DNA of 64,000 nt from Flaviramulus multivorans (GCF_021728415.1 NZ_JAKKDV010000001.1:539977-603976); one strand, 5' to 3'; counted from the stretch's first letter, positions 43,689 to 53,608 are shown. Notes: generated by a model not told the origin, from the sequence alone. Numbers and translations are program-made.

Positions 43689-44261
43689 TTACATTAAAAC
43701 CTTCACTCGTTTCCTCAACACCGGCAACACCTCCACTTCAAACCAAGGGTTTTTAGTCAACCAAAACCTATTTCGAGGGCTTGGGTGTGGTAATGGCAAA
43801 TATTTAGGTAAATATGCTTTATGGTTAGCTACCGTTTCGGTTAATGTTTGTTTCGCTTTTTTGCCTAAATAATAATTCTGAGCATACATCCCAATTAATA
43901 AAATCAATTGAACATTTGGTAATTTTTTTAGTAATGCATCGTGCCATTGTGGCGCACATTCGGGTCGTGGAGGTAAATCACCCGTTTTACCTTTTCCAGG
44001 GTAACAAAAACCCATGGGTATAATAGCAAACTTAGTTTCATCGTAAAAATCTTCATCCGTAACATTTAACCATTTACGTAATTGCTTACCGCTCGCATCA
44101 TCCCAAGGGATTCCCGAAGCATGCACTTTTGTTCCTGGTGCTTGACCAATAATGACAATTTTACCTTCAGGATGTGCAGATACTACAGGTCTTGGTCCAA
44201 GTGGCAAATGCGTTGAACAAATTGTACAATTTCTAATGTTATTAAGTAGTTCTTGCATCAT
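43689..44261 (-). CDS. Uracil-DNA glycosylase family protein with probable 4Fe-4S cluster
   Basis: The 190-residue protein of the UDG superfamily has motif A GQAPGTKVHASGIPWDD and a late PLPHPSPRNRFW (His region of motif B). Four cysteines, Cys12, Cys15, Cys86 and Cys102 (CxxC then C-x15-C), have the spacing of the iron-sulphur cluster in family 4 and 5 UDGs. It removes uracil or related damaged bases from DNA. GQAPG and TKVHASG differ from the classical GEAPG/GEGPG, so it may be a distinct subfamily. It overlaps rsmI by 4 bp. Confidence 0.8.
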   Translation of the reverse strand: MMQELLNNIRNCTICSTHLPLGPRPVVSAHPEGKIVIIGQAPGTKVHASGIPWDDASGKQLRKWLNVTDEDFYDETKFAIIPMGFCYPGKGKTGDLPPRPECAPQWHDALLKKLPNVQLILLIGMYAQNYYLGKKAKQTLTETVANHKAYLPKYLPLPHPSPRNRFWLTKNPWFEVEVLPVLRKRVKVLM

Positions 44262-44929
44262 TTTTTACCGCCTACACAGATAACAATTTCTCCTTTTGGA
44301 GGCTTGTTGGTATAATAATCTAATACTTCTTTTGCGGTACCACGAATGGTTTCTTCATATAATTTTGTCAACTCACGGGATACAGATACCGTTCTCTCTT
44401 CACCAAAGTATTCACAAAAATTAGCCAGGGTTTTTAACAATTTATGCGGGCTTTCGTAAAAAATCATGGTTCTGGTTTCTTCAGCTAATAGTAATAGTCT
44501 GGTTTGTCGACCTTTTTTAACAGGCAAAAAGCCTTCAAAAACAAATTTGTCATTTGGCAATCCGCTATTTACTAAAGCAGGTACAAAAGCTGTTGCTCCT
44601 GGTAAACATTCTATATCTATGCTTTTTTCAATACACGCTCGTGTTAGTAAAAATCCAGGGTCAGAAATGCCAGGTGTTCCTGCATCGCTAATTAATGCCA
44701 CTGATGTGCCTGCTTTTAATTTTTGAATAATGCTCTCAACCGTTTTGTGCTCATTATGCATGTGATGCGATTGCATATGAGTTGAGATTTCAAAATGTTT
44801 TAATAATTTCCCTGAGGTTCGGGTGTCTTCGGCTAAAATTAAGTCGACTTCTTTTAAAACTTCAATAGCCCTGAAAGTCATGTCTTTTAAATTGCCAATA
44901 GGTGTTGGTACCAGATAAAGTTTACTCAT
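44258..44929 (-). CDS. rsmI: 16S rRNA (cytidine(1402)-2'-O)-methyltransferase
   Basis: The 223-residue SAM-dependent enzyme methylates C1402 of 16S rRNA. It has YLVPTPIGNLKDMTFRAIE, DLILAEDTRTSGKLLKHF, ALISDAGTPGISDPG, CLPGATAFVPALVNSGLPN and FYESPHKLLKTL, the full family set in order. Length is slightly short at the C-terminus compared with E. coli, as in many Bacteroidota. The ATGA overlap with the UDG gene implies coupling. Confidence 0.95.
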   Translation of the reverse strand: MSKLYLVPTPIGNLKDMTFRAIEVLKEVDLILAEDTRTSGKLLKHFEISTHMQSHHMHNEHKTVESIIQKLKAGTSVALISDAGTPGISDPGFLLTRACIEKSIDIECLPGATAFVPALVNSGLPNDKFVFEGFLPVKKGRQTRLLLLAEETRTMIFYESPHKLLKTLANFCEYFGEERTVSVSRELTKLYEETIRGTAKEVLDYYTNKPPKGEIVICVGGKK

Positions 44930-44965
44930 GTGTTAGTTGCTGAAAAATATTTCTAGTTGCTTTTA

Positions 44966-45020
44966 GATTCTCAACATTGCGAGAATGACAAGTTCAAGGG
45001 AATCCTCGATATAACCGAGG
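44966..45020. repeat. Two small intergenic hairpins upstream of rsmI
   Basis: ATTCTC/GAGAAT (44967-44986) followed by CCTCG/CGAGG (45004-45020). They look like terminator or repeat remnants after the following minus-strand gene. No T tract is obvious. Confidence 0.35.
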
Positions 45021-45029
45021 AAACCTTTC

Positions 45030-45773
45030 TCAATTAAACTTTGCTTCTATAATTTCTAGAAAACGCTCTTCAAACTCTTCTTTTCCAATCCAATTATTAT
45101 AATCTGGTTTTACAATATTTTCAATAAATCGTTCTGCGTCTTGGTAAGATTCCAAGGTATTCAGCTGAGAAATAACTCTATTATAGTCATCATTATTCCC
45201 ATTAAACAGATGCTTTATAAAAGCGATTTTGTCATTCAATCCTATATTAAGACCACTTGCTTTTATTTTGTCGTTTAACGAGGTTGGCTTATTTGAAACT
45301 CCGTTTTTAGCTTTAGAAACTGGTTCAAAAATAGGGGTTTCAGCAAACCCTGCGGTAATATCGTCAAAATCATTTTTATGGTATTTTTTTTGAGGAATAG
45401 CTTCTTCAAAAACAGTATCGATTTCTTCCGTTTTTTCCGGCATATACGATACCATATCTTTAATTTTGTTCATTACAGGCTCCATAATATCATCTTCTTC
45501 AACGTCGTCTAGGTTGATATAAATTTTATCTTCAACTTCAATGGAATCACTTATTTTATTATTAAAAGCTTCGTCTAACATCCCAAAAAATGACGAATCG
45601 TTGCCAATAGTGGGCAGGTCTTCTCCAAAATTTTCATGAGCAAATTTTAAAACAGATAGTTTTTCATACAATGCAGATACTTCCGCATGCATTTTAAGTA
45701 CGTCTTCTTTTCCCTTGAGTTTAAGAATTCTATGGGCTATACTGATGAGTTCAGATTCTATCTTCTTCTTCAT
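45030..45773 (-). CDS. Conserved Bacteroidota hypothetical protein
   Basis: The 247-residue protein has a long acidic, low-complexity middle (DDVEEDDIMEPV, EKTEEIDTVFEEA) and a compact helical C-terminal domain (about 172-246): SLNDKIKASGLNIGLNDKIA, then HLFNGNNDDYNRVISQLN and KPDYNNWIGKEEFEERFLEI. This C-terminal domain recurs in Bacteroidota proteins between the rsmI and tdk genes; I know no function for it. No signal or membrane segment. Confidence 0.8.
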   Translation of the reverse strand: MKKKIESELISIAHRILKLKGKEDVLKMHAEVSALYEKLSVLKFAHENFGEDLPTIGNDSSFFGMLDEAFNNKISDSIEVEDKIYINLDDVEEDDIMEPVMNKIKDMVSYMPEKTEEIDTVFEEAIPQKKYHKNDFDDITAGFAETPIFEPVSKAKNGVSNKPTSLNDKIKASGLNIGLNDKIAFIKHLFNGNNDDYNRVISQLNTLESYQDAERFIENIVKPDYNNWIGKEEFEERFLEIIEAKFN

Positions 45774-45879
45774 TACTTAATTTTTTTAATTATTACTATT
45801 TAGGCTTTTGATTTTTAGTAAATTTACGCCACCTTTATAGAAACGAAAATTTCCTTCGTTTTAGTGTTAAATTTACGAA

Positions 45880-46530
45880 ATGTTTCTTGAAAATACAGTA
45901 AATCATAAAGAACAATTTGGATGGATTGAAGTTATCTGTGGCTCCATGTTTTCTGGAAAAACCGAAGAATTAATTCGCAGATTAAAACGTGCTCAATTTG
46001 CAAGGCAAAAAGTTGAGATTTTTAAACCTGCTATTGATGTTCGTTATAACGAAGATATGGTCGTATCTCATGATGCTAATGAAATTCGCTCTACACCTGT
46101 TCCTGCAGCTGCCAACATTCCTATTCTAGCCGATGGCTGCGACGTTGTAGGTATAGATGAGGCTCAGTTTTTTGATGATGAAATTGTAAGAGTTTGCAAT
46201 GATTTGGCAAATAAAGGAGTTCGAGTTATAGTTGCTGGGTTGGATATGGATTTTAAAGGAAATCCTTTTGGACCCATGCCAAATCTTATGGCAACGGCAG
46301 AATATGTTACGAAAGTACATGCTGTTTGTACCAGAACAGGAAATTTAGCACAATACAGTTACCGAAAAGCGAAAAGTGATAATTTGGTACTCTTAGGTGA
46401 GGTTGACGAGTACGAGCCTTTAAGTAGGGCAGCTTATTACAAAGCTATGATGCGTGATAAAGTAAGAAATATGAGGGTTACCGACCCTCAAGAAGTGCCT
46501 TCAACAAAACCCAAAGATGCCAATGCCTAA
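45880..46530 (+). CDS. tdk: Thymidine kinase
   Basis: The 216-residue enzyme phosphorylates thymidine in the salvage pathway. The P-loop GSMFSGKT is at residues 21-28, [15 protein letters not shown] holds the catalytic region, and [16 protein letters not shown] the lasso region. The four Zn-binding cysteines of the usual C-terminus are reduced: only [10 protein letters not shown] is evident. The stop overlaps alr by 14 bp. Confidence 0.93.
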   Translation: MFLENTVNHKEQFGWIEVICGSMFSGKTEELIRRLKRAQFARQKVEIFKPAIDVRYNEDMVVSHDANEIRSTPVPAAANIPILADGCDVVGIDEAQFFDDEIVRVCNDLANKGVRVIVAGLDMDFKGNPFGPMPNLMATAEYVTKVHAVCTRTGNLAQYSYRKAKSDNLVLLGEVDEYEPLSRAAYYKAMMRDKVRNMRVTDPQEVPSTKPKDANA

Positions 46531-47629
46531 AGCACAAGAGACTACGCTGGAAATTGATTTAAAAGCACTTAAACATAATTTCACATATTTAAAATCAAAA
46601 TTACAAAGCAACTCTAAATTCTTAGCTGTTGTAAAAGCTTTTGGTTATGGTAGTGACGCCTGTAAAATTGCACAGTATCTTCAAGATTTTAATGTTGATT
46701 ATTTCGCAGTTGCCTATGTAAATGAAGGCGTTGAGCTAAGAAATGCTGGTATTTCTAAGCCCATCTTAGTTTTACATCCGCAAGCGGCAAACTTTAAAAA
46801 GTTGATTGAGCATTGTTTAGAACCAAGTTTATATAATGCAAAAGTTTTAAATGAGTTTATTAAAATAGCTGTTGAAGAAAAACAAACAGATTACCCAATA
46901 CATATCAAATTCAATACCGGTTTAAACCGACTTGGTTTTTGGGAAAATGATGTTGAATATGTGGTTTCAAAACTAAAATTAACCCAATCTGTAAAAGTAA
47001 AATCTATATTTTCTCATTTAGCTGCTAGTGAAGATTTAAATGAAAAAGAATTTACCGAAAATCAGATTGAAAATTTTAAATCGATATCTAGTAAGTTTAT
47101 TGATGCTATTGGTTACAAACCCATGACTCATATTTGCAATACTTCAGGTATCTTAAATTACCCCGGTGCACATTTTGATATGGTAAGAAGTGGTATTGGG
47201 TTGTATGGTTTTGGAAATTCTGAGAAAGAAAATGAAAACTTTAAGCCTATAGCTACTTTAAAAACTATTATTTCTCAAATTCATCTCATTGAAAAAGGCG
47301 AGTCGGTAGGTTACAATCGTGCTTTTAAGAGTGATGATTTTTTAAAAACCGCCACCTTACCTATTGGTCATGCAGATGGTATAGGTAGACAATATGGAAA
47401 CGGCAAAGGCTTTGTAACTATTAATGGGCAAAAAGCACCAATAGTTGGCAATGTTTGTATGGATATGATTATGGTAAACATTACAAACATTGATTGTAAG
47501 GAAGGAGATGAAGTTATTGTTTTCGACCAAAATAATACGGCCGAAACCCTAGCAGAGGCTACAAAAACTATTTCCTACGAACTTATTACCTCAATTTCTC
47601 AACGTGTTAAGCGTGTTTTTATTAAATAA
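46517..47629 (+). CDS. alr: Alanine racemase
   Basis: The 370-residue PLP enzyme makes D-alanine for peptidoglycan. PLP-binding Lys40 lies in [14 protein letters not shown], followed by [14 protein letters not shown] and [10 protein letters not shown]. The second domain holds [10 protein letters not shown] (catalytic Tyr) and [14 protein letters not shown]. The start could be the first ATG (46517) or the second (46523); both overlap the tdk end. The gene is transcribed with tdk. Confidence 0.94.
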   Translation: MPMPKAQETTLEIDLKALKHNFTYLKSKLQSNSKFLAVVKAFGYGSDACKIAQYLQDFNVDYFAVAYVNEGVELRNAGISKPILVLHPQAANFKKLIEHCLEPSLYNAKVLNEFIKIAVEEKQTDYPIHIKFNTGLNRLGFWENDVEYVVSKLKLTQSVKVKSIFSHLAASEDLNEKEFTENQIENFKSISSKFIDAIGYKPMTHICNTSGILNYPGAHFDMVRSGIGLYGFGNSEKENENFKPIATLKTIISQIHLIEKGESVGYNRAFKSDDFLKTATLPIGHADGIGRQYGNGKGFVTINGQKAPIVGNVCMDMIMVNITNIDCKEGDEVIVFDQNNTAETLAEATKTISYELITSISQRVKRVFIK

Positions 47630-47701
47630 ATGCTAGAAGAAATGTTAAACTTTTAACATTTTTAGTATTTTAGTGCATCACTAACTAAAATTTTTAAAAT
47701 T

Positions 47702-48103
47702 ATGCTTAAAGAGTTTAAAGAATTTGCAATGAAAGGCAATCTTGTCGACATTGCTGTTGCTTTTGTAATGGGTGCTGCTTTTAATAAGGTGGTAAGTTCG
47801 TTTACTGGTGGAATTGTTTCTCCATTAATTGGATTAATATTCAAATCAGACTTTAAAGACCAAAAATTGATTTTAACAGAAGGTACATTAAACGATGCTG
47901 GTGAAACCGTAGGTGAAGTAGCTTTAATGTGGGGTGACTTTTTAACGAATGTTATCGACTTTATTATTGTTGCTTTTGTAATGTTTATGGTTATAAAAGG
48001 TGTTAACAGTATGAAAAAGAAAGAAGAGCCAGCTCCTGAAGCTCCAAAAGGACCATCGCAAGAGGATTTACTAGCCGAAATTCGAGATTTGTTGAAAAAA
48101 TAA
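47702..48103 (+). CDS. mscL: Large-conductance mechanosensitive channel
   Basis: The 133-residue membrane protein has the MscL N-terminus KEFKEFAMKGNLVDIAVAFV and first helix MGAAFNKVVSSFTGG, a periplasmic loop, second helix VIDFIIVAFVMFMVIKGV, and a charged C-terminal bundle. It releases osmolytes under membrane tension. It is monocistronic and followed by a terminator. Confidence 0.95.
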   Translation: MLKEFKEFAMKGNLVDIAVAFVMGAAFNKVVSSFTGGIVSPLIGLIFKSDFKDQKLILTEGTLNDAGETVGEVALMWGDFLTNVIDFIIVAFVMFMVIKGVNSMKKKEEPAPEAPKGPSQEDLLAEIRDLLKK

Positions 48104-48141
48104 CTTTGTGTTAAATAAATAACTTTGTGTTATTTGTTGTT

Positions 48142-48178
48142 AAAAAGCCTTTGTTTCAAAAAAATGAAGGCTTTTTTT
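48142..48178 (+). terminator. Terminator after mscL
   Basis: AAAAAGCCTT (48142-48151) pairs with AAGGCTTTTT (48167-48176). Just upstream, TAACTTTGTGTTA is present twice in tandem (48101 and 48119). Confidence 0.75.
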
Positions 48179-48201
48179 AGTTTTAAAATAGAATTAATAA
48201 G

Positions 48202-48209
48202 TAGTTTTG
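48202..48209 (+). promoter_or_regulatory. Promoter -7 box of asd
   Basis: TAGTTTTG fits TAnnTTTG and lies 30 bp before ATG 48239. Confidence 0.5.
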
Positions 48210-48238
48210 TCCCATCAAATTTTTATAAATAATATACT

Positions 48239-49228
48239 ATGAAAGTAGCTGTAGTTGGTGCCACTGGGATGGTTGGCGAAGTGATGCTAAAAGTGTTGGA
48301 AGAACGAAATTTTCCGGTTACAGAATTAATTCCCGTCGCTTCAGAAAGATCTATAGGGAAAACCATTACATATAAAGGACAAGATTTTAAGGTAGTTGGA
48401 TTAGAAACTGCGGTTTCAATGCGTCCAGATATTGCCTTATTTTCTGCAGGAGGTGGAACTTCGCTAGAGTGGGCTCCAAAATTTGCTGAAGCTGGTACTA
48501 CTGTGGTTGATAATTCTTCGGCTTGGAGAATGGATCCAACCAAAAAGTTAGTGGTTCCTGAAATAAATGCATCCGAACTAACTAAAGAAGATAAAATTAT
48601 AGCGAACCCTAATTGCTCTACCATTCAATTGGTAATGGCTTTAAATCCGCTTCATAAAAAATATAAAATGAAACGGGTTGTAGTTTCAACTTATCAATCG
48701 GTTTCCGGTACAGGTGTAAAAGCTGTTCGCCAATTAGAAAATGAAATTGCAGGTGTACAAGGTGAAATGGCTTACCCTTATCCTATAGGCCGAAATGCAT
48801 TACCTCATTGTGATGTTTTTGAAGAAAACGGATACACCAAGGAAGAAATGAAACTGGCAAGAGAGCCACAAAAAATAATGAACGACCGTACGTTTTCGGT
48901 ATCTGCAACAGCCGTTAGAATTCCTACTTCAGGGGGTCATTCTGAATCTGTAAATGTGGAGTTTGAAAATGATTTTGATTTAGCAGACGTTCGAAAACTA
49001 TTGAGTCAAACTCCAGGTGTAGTGGTTCAAGATAATACAGACACAAACACCTACCCTATGCCAATTTATGCGCATGATAAAGACGAGGTTTTTGTTGGAA
49101 GAATTAGAAGAGATGAATCGCAACCAAACACATTAAATATGTGGATTGTTGCTGATAATTTACGTAAAGGCGCTGCCACCAATACTATCCAAATTGCTGA
49201 ATACTTGATTGAAAATAAGTTAGTGTAA
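48239..49228 (+). CDS. asd: Aspartate-semialdehyde dehydrogenase
   Basis: The 329-residue enzyme reduces aspartyl phosphate to the semialdehyde, the branch point to lysine/diaminopimelate, threonine and methionine. NADP-binding VAVVGATGMVGEVML opens the protein, catalytic Cys126 is in NPNCSTIQLV, and the later RIPTSGGHSESVNVEF holds the substrate-binding His/Arg. Length is typical of the Gram-positive-like group found in Bacteroidota. Confidence 0.95.
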   Translation: MKVAVVGATGMVGEVMLKVLEERNFPVTELIPVASERSIGKTITYKGQDFKVVGLETAVSMRPDIALFSAGGGTSLEWAPKFAEAGTTVVDNSSAWRMDPTKKLVVPEINASELTKEDKIIANPNCSTIQLVMALNPLHKKYKMKRVVVSTYQSVSGTGVKAVRQLENEIAGVQGEMAYPYPIGRNALPHCDVFEENGYTKEEMKLAREPQKIMNDRTFSVSATAVRIPTSGGHSESVNVEFENDFDLADVRKLLSQTPGVVVQDNTDTNTYPMPIYAHDKDEVFVGRIRRDESQPNTLNMWIVADNLRKGAATNTIQIAEYLIENKLV

Positions 49229-49248
49229 TTTAATCTGTAGTTCATAAT

Positions 49249-49280
49249 AAAACTCCTGTGTGCAAATACAGGAGTTTTTT
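49249..49280 (+). terminator. Terminator after asd
   Basis: AAAACTCCTG (49249-49258) pairs with CAGGAGTTTT (49269-49278) followed by more T. Confidence 0.8.
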
Positions 49281-49283
49281 GTT

Positions 49284-49291
49284 TATTTTTG
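49284..49291 (+). promoter_or_regulatory. Candidate -7 box for the prolyl oligopeptidase gene
   Basis: TATTTTTG fits TAnnTTTG, 24 bp before ATG 49316. Confidence 0.45.
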
Positions 49292-49315
49292 ATGAAAACT
49301 TGAAATTCATCATTC

Positions 49316-51472
49316 ATGAAAAAATTAATAATCAGTTTATCGAGCCTAATTATACTAACGGCCTGCAAAGAAGAGCCAAAAAAATCAAATAGAATTGCTG
49401 TGAGTTATCCTCAAACTAAAATTGTAGATAGTGTAGACACTTATTTTGACGTTGAAGTAAAAGACCCTTTTCGTTGGTTAGAAGACGATCGTAGTAAAGA
49501 AACCGAAGCATGGGTTAAATCTCAAAACAAAGCAACATTTGGCTATTTAGATAAAATCCCTTTTCGAGAGGAGTTAAAAGAACGTTTATCTAGTTTATGG
49601 AATTACGAAAAAGTAGGTGCTCCTTTTGTTGAAGGCGATTACACCTATTTTTCTAAAAATGACGGATTACAAAATCAAAACGTTTATTACCGTAAAAAAG
49701 GTAATGAAGAGGCTGAAGTGTTTTTAGACCCTAATACCTTTTCTGATGATGGTACTATTTCATTAGGTGGTATGAATTTTTCTAAAGACGGTAAAACTTT
49801 GGCATATTCAATTTCTGAAGGCGGAAGCGACTGGAGAAAAGTGTTAGTTATGAATGCTGAAACCAAAGAAATTATTGAGGATACACTCGTAGATATTAAG
49901 TTTTCTCAAATATCATGGTATAAAAACGAAGGGTTTTATTACTCAAGCTACGATAAACCAAAAGGTAGTGAGCTTTCAGCCAAAACAGACCAACATAAAG
50001 TTTACTATCATAAACTTGGAACCTCTCAGAAAGAAGATAAATTAATTTTTGGAGGAACGCCGAAAGAAAAACACCGGTACATTTATGGTTCGGTTACCGA
50101 AGATGATAATTATTTAATCATTACTCCACGTGTTTCCACTTCGGGAAACAAACTTTATATAAAAGATCTTTCTCTTCCTAACAGTCCATTAGTTACCATT
50201 TTAGATCATACCGACAGTGACACCTATATCCTTGAAAACGATGGAAGCAAGCTGTTTCTAGTAACCAATTTAAACGCGCCTAACAAAAAGGTGGTTTCGG
50301 TTGATGCCTCTACCCCAACACCAGAACATTGGGTAGATGTTATTCCTGAAACCAATCAGGTTTTAACACCTTCTACAGGTGGCGGTTATTTCTTTGCACA
50401 TTATATGGTGGATGCTATTTCAAAAGTTAAGCAATATAATTACGATGGTTCTTTTGTAAGAGATATAGAGCTTCCTGGTTTAGGAACAGCCAGTGGTTTT
50501 GGATGTAAAAAAGAAGAGAAAACAGATTATTTCTATTTTACAAACTACAATACACCTTCTAGCATTTATAAACTTGATGTAGACTCTGGAAAATCTGAAA
50601 TATACTGGAAACCATCGATTGAATTTAATAGCGATGATTATGAAAGCAATCAAGTGTTCTATACATCGAAGGACGGAACAAAAGTTCCTATGATGATTAC
50701 ACATAAAAAGGGGCTTGAATTAAATGGTAAAAACCCAACTATTCTATATGGTTACGGCGGTTTCAATATAAGTTTAACTCCTTCCTTTAGCATTACAAAC
50801 GCTGTATGGATGGAGCAAGGAGGTATTTTAGCGGTGCCAAACCTTCGTGGTGGTGGAGAATATGGTAAGGCATGGCATAAAGCAGGGACAAAAATGCAAA
50901 AGCAAAATGTGTTTGATGATTTTATTGCTGCTGGCGAATACCTGATTGAAAACAACTATACCTCATCAGATTATTTAGCCATTAGAGGAGGCTCTAACGG
51001 AGGCTTGTTAGTTGGCGCTGTTATGACTCAACGCCCAGATTTAGCTAAAGTAGCTTTACCTGCTGTAGGCGTTTTAGATATGCTACGTTATCACACATTT
51101 ACAGCTGGTGCTGGTTGGGCTTATGATTATGGAACCGCTGAAGACAACAAAGAAATGTTCGAATATTTAAAAGGTTATTCCCCTGTACACAATGTGAAAT
51201 CTGGAGTTGAATATCCAGCAACTTTAGTAACCACAGGAGACCATGATGACCGAGTAGTTCCAGCGCATAGCTTTAAGTTTGCTGCGGAATTGCAAAGTAA
51301 ACAAAGTGGAGACAACCCCACTTTAATTAGGATTGAAACTGATGCCGGCCATGGGGCAGGAACGCCTGTAAGTAAAACTATTGAACAATATGCGGATATT
51401 TTTGGTTTTACTTTGTATAATATGGGATTTGAAGTGTTACCGAGTAAAACAAATGAAAAAATCAAAGGATAA
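49316..51472 (+). CDS. Prolyl oligopeptidase (S9A) lipoprotein
   Basis: The 718-residue serine peptidase has a lipoprotein signal (LTAC, Cys17), a beta-propeller (about 80-440), and an alpha/beta-hydrolase domain. The nucleophile Ser560 lies in RGGSNGG, the acid in [11 protein letters not shown] and the His in ETDAGHGAG. It should cleave after proline in short peptides, in the periplasm. [10 protein letters not shown] and [13 protein letters not shown] are typical S9A. Monocistronic between two terminators. Confidence 0.93.
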   Translation: MKKLIISLSSLIILTACKEEPKKSNRIAVSYPQTKIVDSVDTYFDVEVKDPFRWLEDDRSKETEAWVKSQNKATFGYLDKIPFREELKERLSSLWNYEKVGAPFVEGDYTYFSKNDGLQNQNVYYRKKGNEEAEVFLDPNTFSDDGTISLGGMNFSKDGKTLAYSISEGGSDWRKVLVMNAETKEIIEDTLVDIKFSQISWYKNEGFYYSSYDKPKGSELSAKTDQHKVYYHKLGTSQKEDKLIFGGTPKEKHRYIYGSVTEDDNYLIITPRVSTSGNKLYIKDLSLPNSPLVTILDHTDSDTYILENDGSKLFLVTNLNAPNKKVVSVDASTPTPEHWVDVIPETNQVLTPSTGGGYFFAHYMVDAISKVKQYNYDGSFVRDIELPGLGTASGFGCKKEEKTDYFYFTNYNTPSSIYKLDVDSGKSEIYWKPSIEFNSDDYESNQVFYTSKDGTKVPMMITHKKGLELNGKNPTILYGYGGFNISLTPSFSITNAVWMEQGGILAVPNLRGGGEYGKAWHKAGTKMQKQNVFDDFIAAGEYLIENNYTSSDYLAIRGGSNGGLLVGAVMTQRPDLAKVALPAVGVLDMLRYHTFTAGAGWAYDYGTAEDNKEMFEYLKGYSPVHNVKSGVEYPATLVTTGDHDDRVVPAHSFKFAAELQSKQSGDNPTLIRIETDAGHGAGTPVSKTIEQYADIFGFTLYNMGFEVLPSKTNEKIKG

Positions 51473-51490
51473 ATAGCTTATACAAGCTGT

Positions 51491-51522
51491 AAAAAATCTG
51501 CTTAAAATTAGCAGATTTTTTT
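51491..51522 (+). terminator. Terminator after the prolyl oligopeptidase gene
   Basis: AAAAAATCTGC (51491-51501) pairs with GCAGATTTTTT (51511-51521). Confidence 0.8.
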
Positions 51523-51539
51523 ATGTTATTATAGTTGCG

Positions 51540-52460
51540 ATGCTTAAAGTAGAAAACTTAACTTTTTCTTATATTAAAACAGATGTCTTAAAAGACGTTT
51601 CTTTTAAAGCTGATATAGGTGAAAATCTTGCTATTATTGGAGAAAGCGGGTCTGGAAAAAGTACGCTATTAAAACTCTTGTATGGTGAGTTTGATTTGAA
51701 TGCAGGAAGTATTTTTTGGAAAGAAACGGAAGTTCAAGGACCTAAATTCAATTTAGTTGTTGGCTACGATTTTATAAAATACGTTGCGCAAGAATTTGAT
51801 TTAATGCCATTTATTACGGTTGAGGAAAACATAGGAAAGTTTCTCTCTCGGTTCTATCCTGAAGAAAAGCACCGACGTACTCAAGAATTATTGGAAGTTG
51901 TAGAGCTAACAGATTTTGCAAAAACTAAGGTTAAAACACTAAGTGGTGGACAAAAGCAACGCGTAGCTTTAGCTCGTGCTTTGGCTAAACAGCCTGAAAT
52001 TATTTTATTGGACGAGCCCTTTAGTCATATTGATAATTTTAAAAAACAGAGTTTGAGACGGAGTGTTTTTAAATATTTAAAAAACAAAAAAATAACGTGT
52101 ATAGTCGCCACTCATGATAAAGAAGACGTTCTAGGGTTTGCTGATAACATGATTGTTTTAAACAATCATAAAATTTTAGTTAACGATTCTCCTGAAAACC
52201 TGTTTAAAAACCCTAAAACTCCTTTAATCGCTTCGTTCTTTGGCGAGTTTAATGAGATTGAAGGCAGCATCATTTACGCTCATCAATTGAAAGTTGTCGA
52301 AAAATCAAAACTGAAAGTAAAAGTAATTCAAAGCTACTTTAGAGGAAATTATTATTTAATAGAAGCTGATTTGAGTGGTAATAAAGTATTTTTTGAGCAT
52401 CATTTAAAAGTTGAAAACGGCGCTAGTGTCTTTCTTTCTGTAGAAACCAATAAATTATAG
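51540..52460 (+). CDS. ABC transporter ATP-binding protein without adjacent permease
   Basis: The 306-residue protein has Walker A GESGSGKST (34-42), the signature LSGGQKQRVALARAL (about 136-150) and Walker B ILLDEPFSHID. The C-terminal 80 residues (FNEIEGSIIYAHQ onward) form an extra small beta domain reminiscent of the TOBE domains in importers for polyamines, sugars or iron. No membrane or binding-protein gene is next to it, so the partner is unknown. Its end overlaps the next convergent gene by 6 bp. Confidence 0.85.
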   Translation: MLKVENLTFSYIKTDVLKDVSFKADIGENLAIIGESGSGKSTLLKLLYGEFDLNAGSIFWKETEVQGPKFNLVVGYDFIKYVAQEFDLMPFITVEENIGKFLSRFYPEEKHRRTQELLEVVELTDFAKTKVKTLSGGQKQRVALARALAKQPEIILLDEPFSHIDNFKKQSLRRSVFKYLKNKKITCIVATHDKEDVLGFADNMIVLNNHKILVNDSPENLFKNPKTPLIASFFGEFNEIEGSIIYAHQLKVVEKSKLKVKVIQSYFRGNYYLIEADLSGNKVFFEHHLKVENGASVFLSVETNKL

Positions 52461-52916
52461 AAGTTGTTCTATTCTAAAAGACTCTCCTCTAAAATTCACC
52501 TCATCGTTCACCTTTTTTCCTATTAATAATAACCCAATAGGAGTGTTTGGAGAAATTGCATAAAATTTTTGATTTTCAACTTCTAATTCTCCAGCGCTAA
52601 TCGCTATATAATAATTAGATTTTGATGTATAAACCACACTTCCCAAGCGTACGATTTTTGACTCTTTAATGGTATCTATTTTAGATAGTAGCTCCTTTGT
52701 TTTTTTAATTTCCGCGAGCTGATTCCCAGCCTTTTCGCGTTCCAATTGTAACATGGCTCTGCCTGTTTCGTGCTTATCACCAGCACTACTTTTAGTTTCT
52801 GAAAGTAATGATTCGTGAATTTCATTGATGGTGTTTTGAACTGTTTGCAACCTGCCATCAATAAAAGCCATACACGCATTATAAAGCCATTGCTTAATTT
52901 TTACGTTTTTTTCCAT
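52455..52916 (-). CDS. GreA/GreB C-terminal-domain-like protein
   Basis: The 153-residue protein has an N-terminal coiled-coil-like half (about 1-85, with INEIHESLL and LAEIKKTKELLSKID) and a C-terminal half like the GreA/GreB FKBP-type domain: LGSVVYTSKSNYYIAISAGE, then AISPNTPIGLLLIGKKVNDE and VNFRGESFRIEQL. GreA's Nun-like acidic tip is not seen in the coiled coil. It may bind RNA polymerase. I do not know a proven function; some annotations of this family elsewhere are unreliable. It overlaps mtgA by 23 bp. Confidence 0.65.
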   Translation of the reverse strand: MEKNVKIKQWLYNACMAFIDGRLQTVQNTINEIHESLLSETKSSAGDKHETGRAMLQLEREKAGNQLAEIKKTKELLSKIDTIKESKIVRLGSVVYTSKSNYYIAISAGELEVENQKFYAISPNTPIGLLLIGKKVNDEVNFRGESFRIEQLL

Positions 52917-53604
52917 CCGCTAACATTTCTTTTTTATCATAGTTTAATGGCCCGAAAAAATACATTTGACTGACTATCCAACTTTTTCTACTTTGGATAT
53001 AAGCTGATGCAGGATTTGCACGATATTTTAATGGATTTGGAAGTATTGCGGCTATAGAAGAGGCTTCCTCTTTTGATAATTTTGAAGCTGCTTTTTTAAA
53101 CCAGTGTTTTGATGCGGCTTCAGCACCATAAATGCCGTTGCCCATTTCGATGCTATTAAGGTATACTTCCATAATGCGCTCTTTGCTCCAAATTAATTCT
53201 ATTAAAAACGTAAAATACGATTCTAAGCCTTTTCTAAACCAACTGCGCTGTGGCCATAAAAAAACATTTTTTGCTGTTTGTTGGCTTATGGTACTTGCAC
53301 CTCTTATTCGTTTTCCCCTTTTGTTATCTGCATATGCTTTTTCAATAGCTTTATAATCAAATCCGTTATGTTTTAAAAAATTTTGATCTTCACTACAAAT
53401 AACCGCTAGCTGTAAGTTTTTGGAAATTTCATCTAAAGAAACCCAATCATGTTTTAAAGTTTTAGAACTTCCTTCCTCAAAATATCTTATAATCATTAAT
53501 GGGGTTACAGGTACCGGAATCCATTTAAACAAAACAACGAGAGCTATTGAAATTGCAAAAAACCAAATAACACTTTTAAATAAAAACCTTAATATTCTTT
53601 TCAT
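52894..53604 (-). CDS. mtgA: Monofunctional peptidoglycan glycosyltransferase
   Basis: The 236-residue membrane-anchored GT51 enzyme polymerises lipid II glycan chains. A single N-terminal helix (FLFKSVIWFFAISIALVVLF) precedes the GT51 motifs: CSEDQNFLKHNGFD with the catalytic Glu, GASTISQQTAKNVFLW, KERIMEVYLNSIEMGNGIYG and ASSIAAILPNP. Length is typical. It overlaps the GreA-like gene by 23 bp and follows the FAD oxidoreductase by 4 bp, in a minus-strand run. Confidence 0.94.
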   Translation of the reverse strand: MKRILRFLFKSVIWFFAISIALVVLFKWIPVPVTPLMIIRYFEEGSSKTLKHDWVSLDEISKNLQLAVICSEDQNFLKHNGFDYKAIEKAYADNKRGKRIRGASTISQQTAKNVFLWPQRSWFRKGLESYFTFLIELIWSKERIMEVYLNSIEMGNGIYGAEAASKHWFKKAASKLSKEEASSIAAILPNPLKYRANPASAYIQSRKSWIVSQMYFFGPLNYDKKEMLADGKKRKN

Positions 53605-53608
53605 TAAA

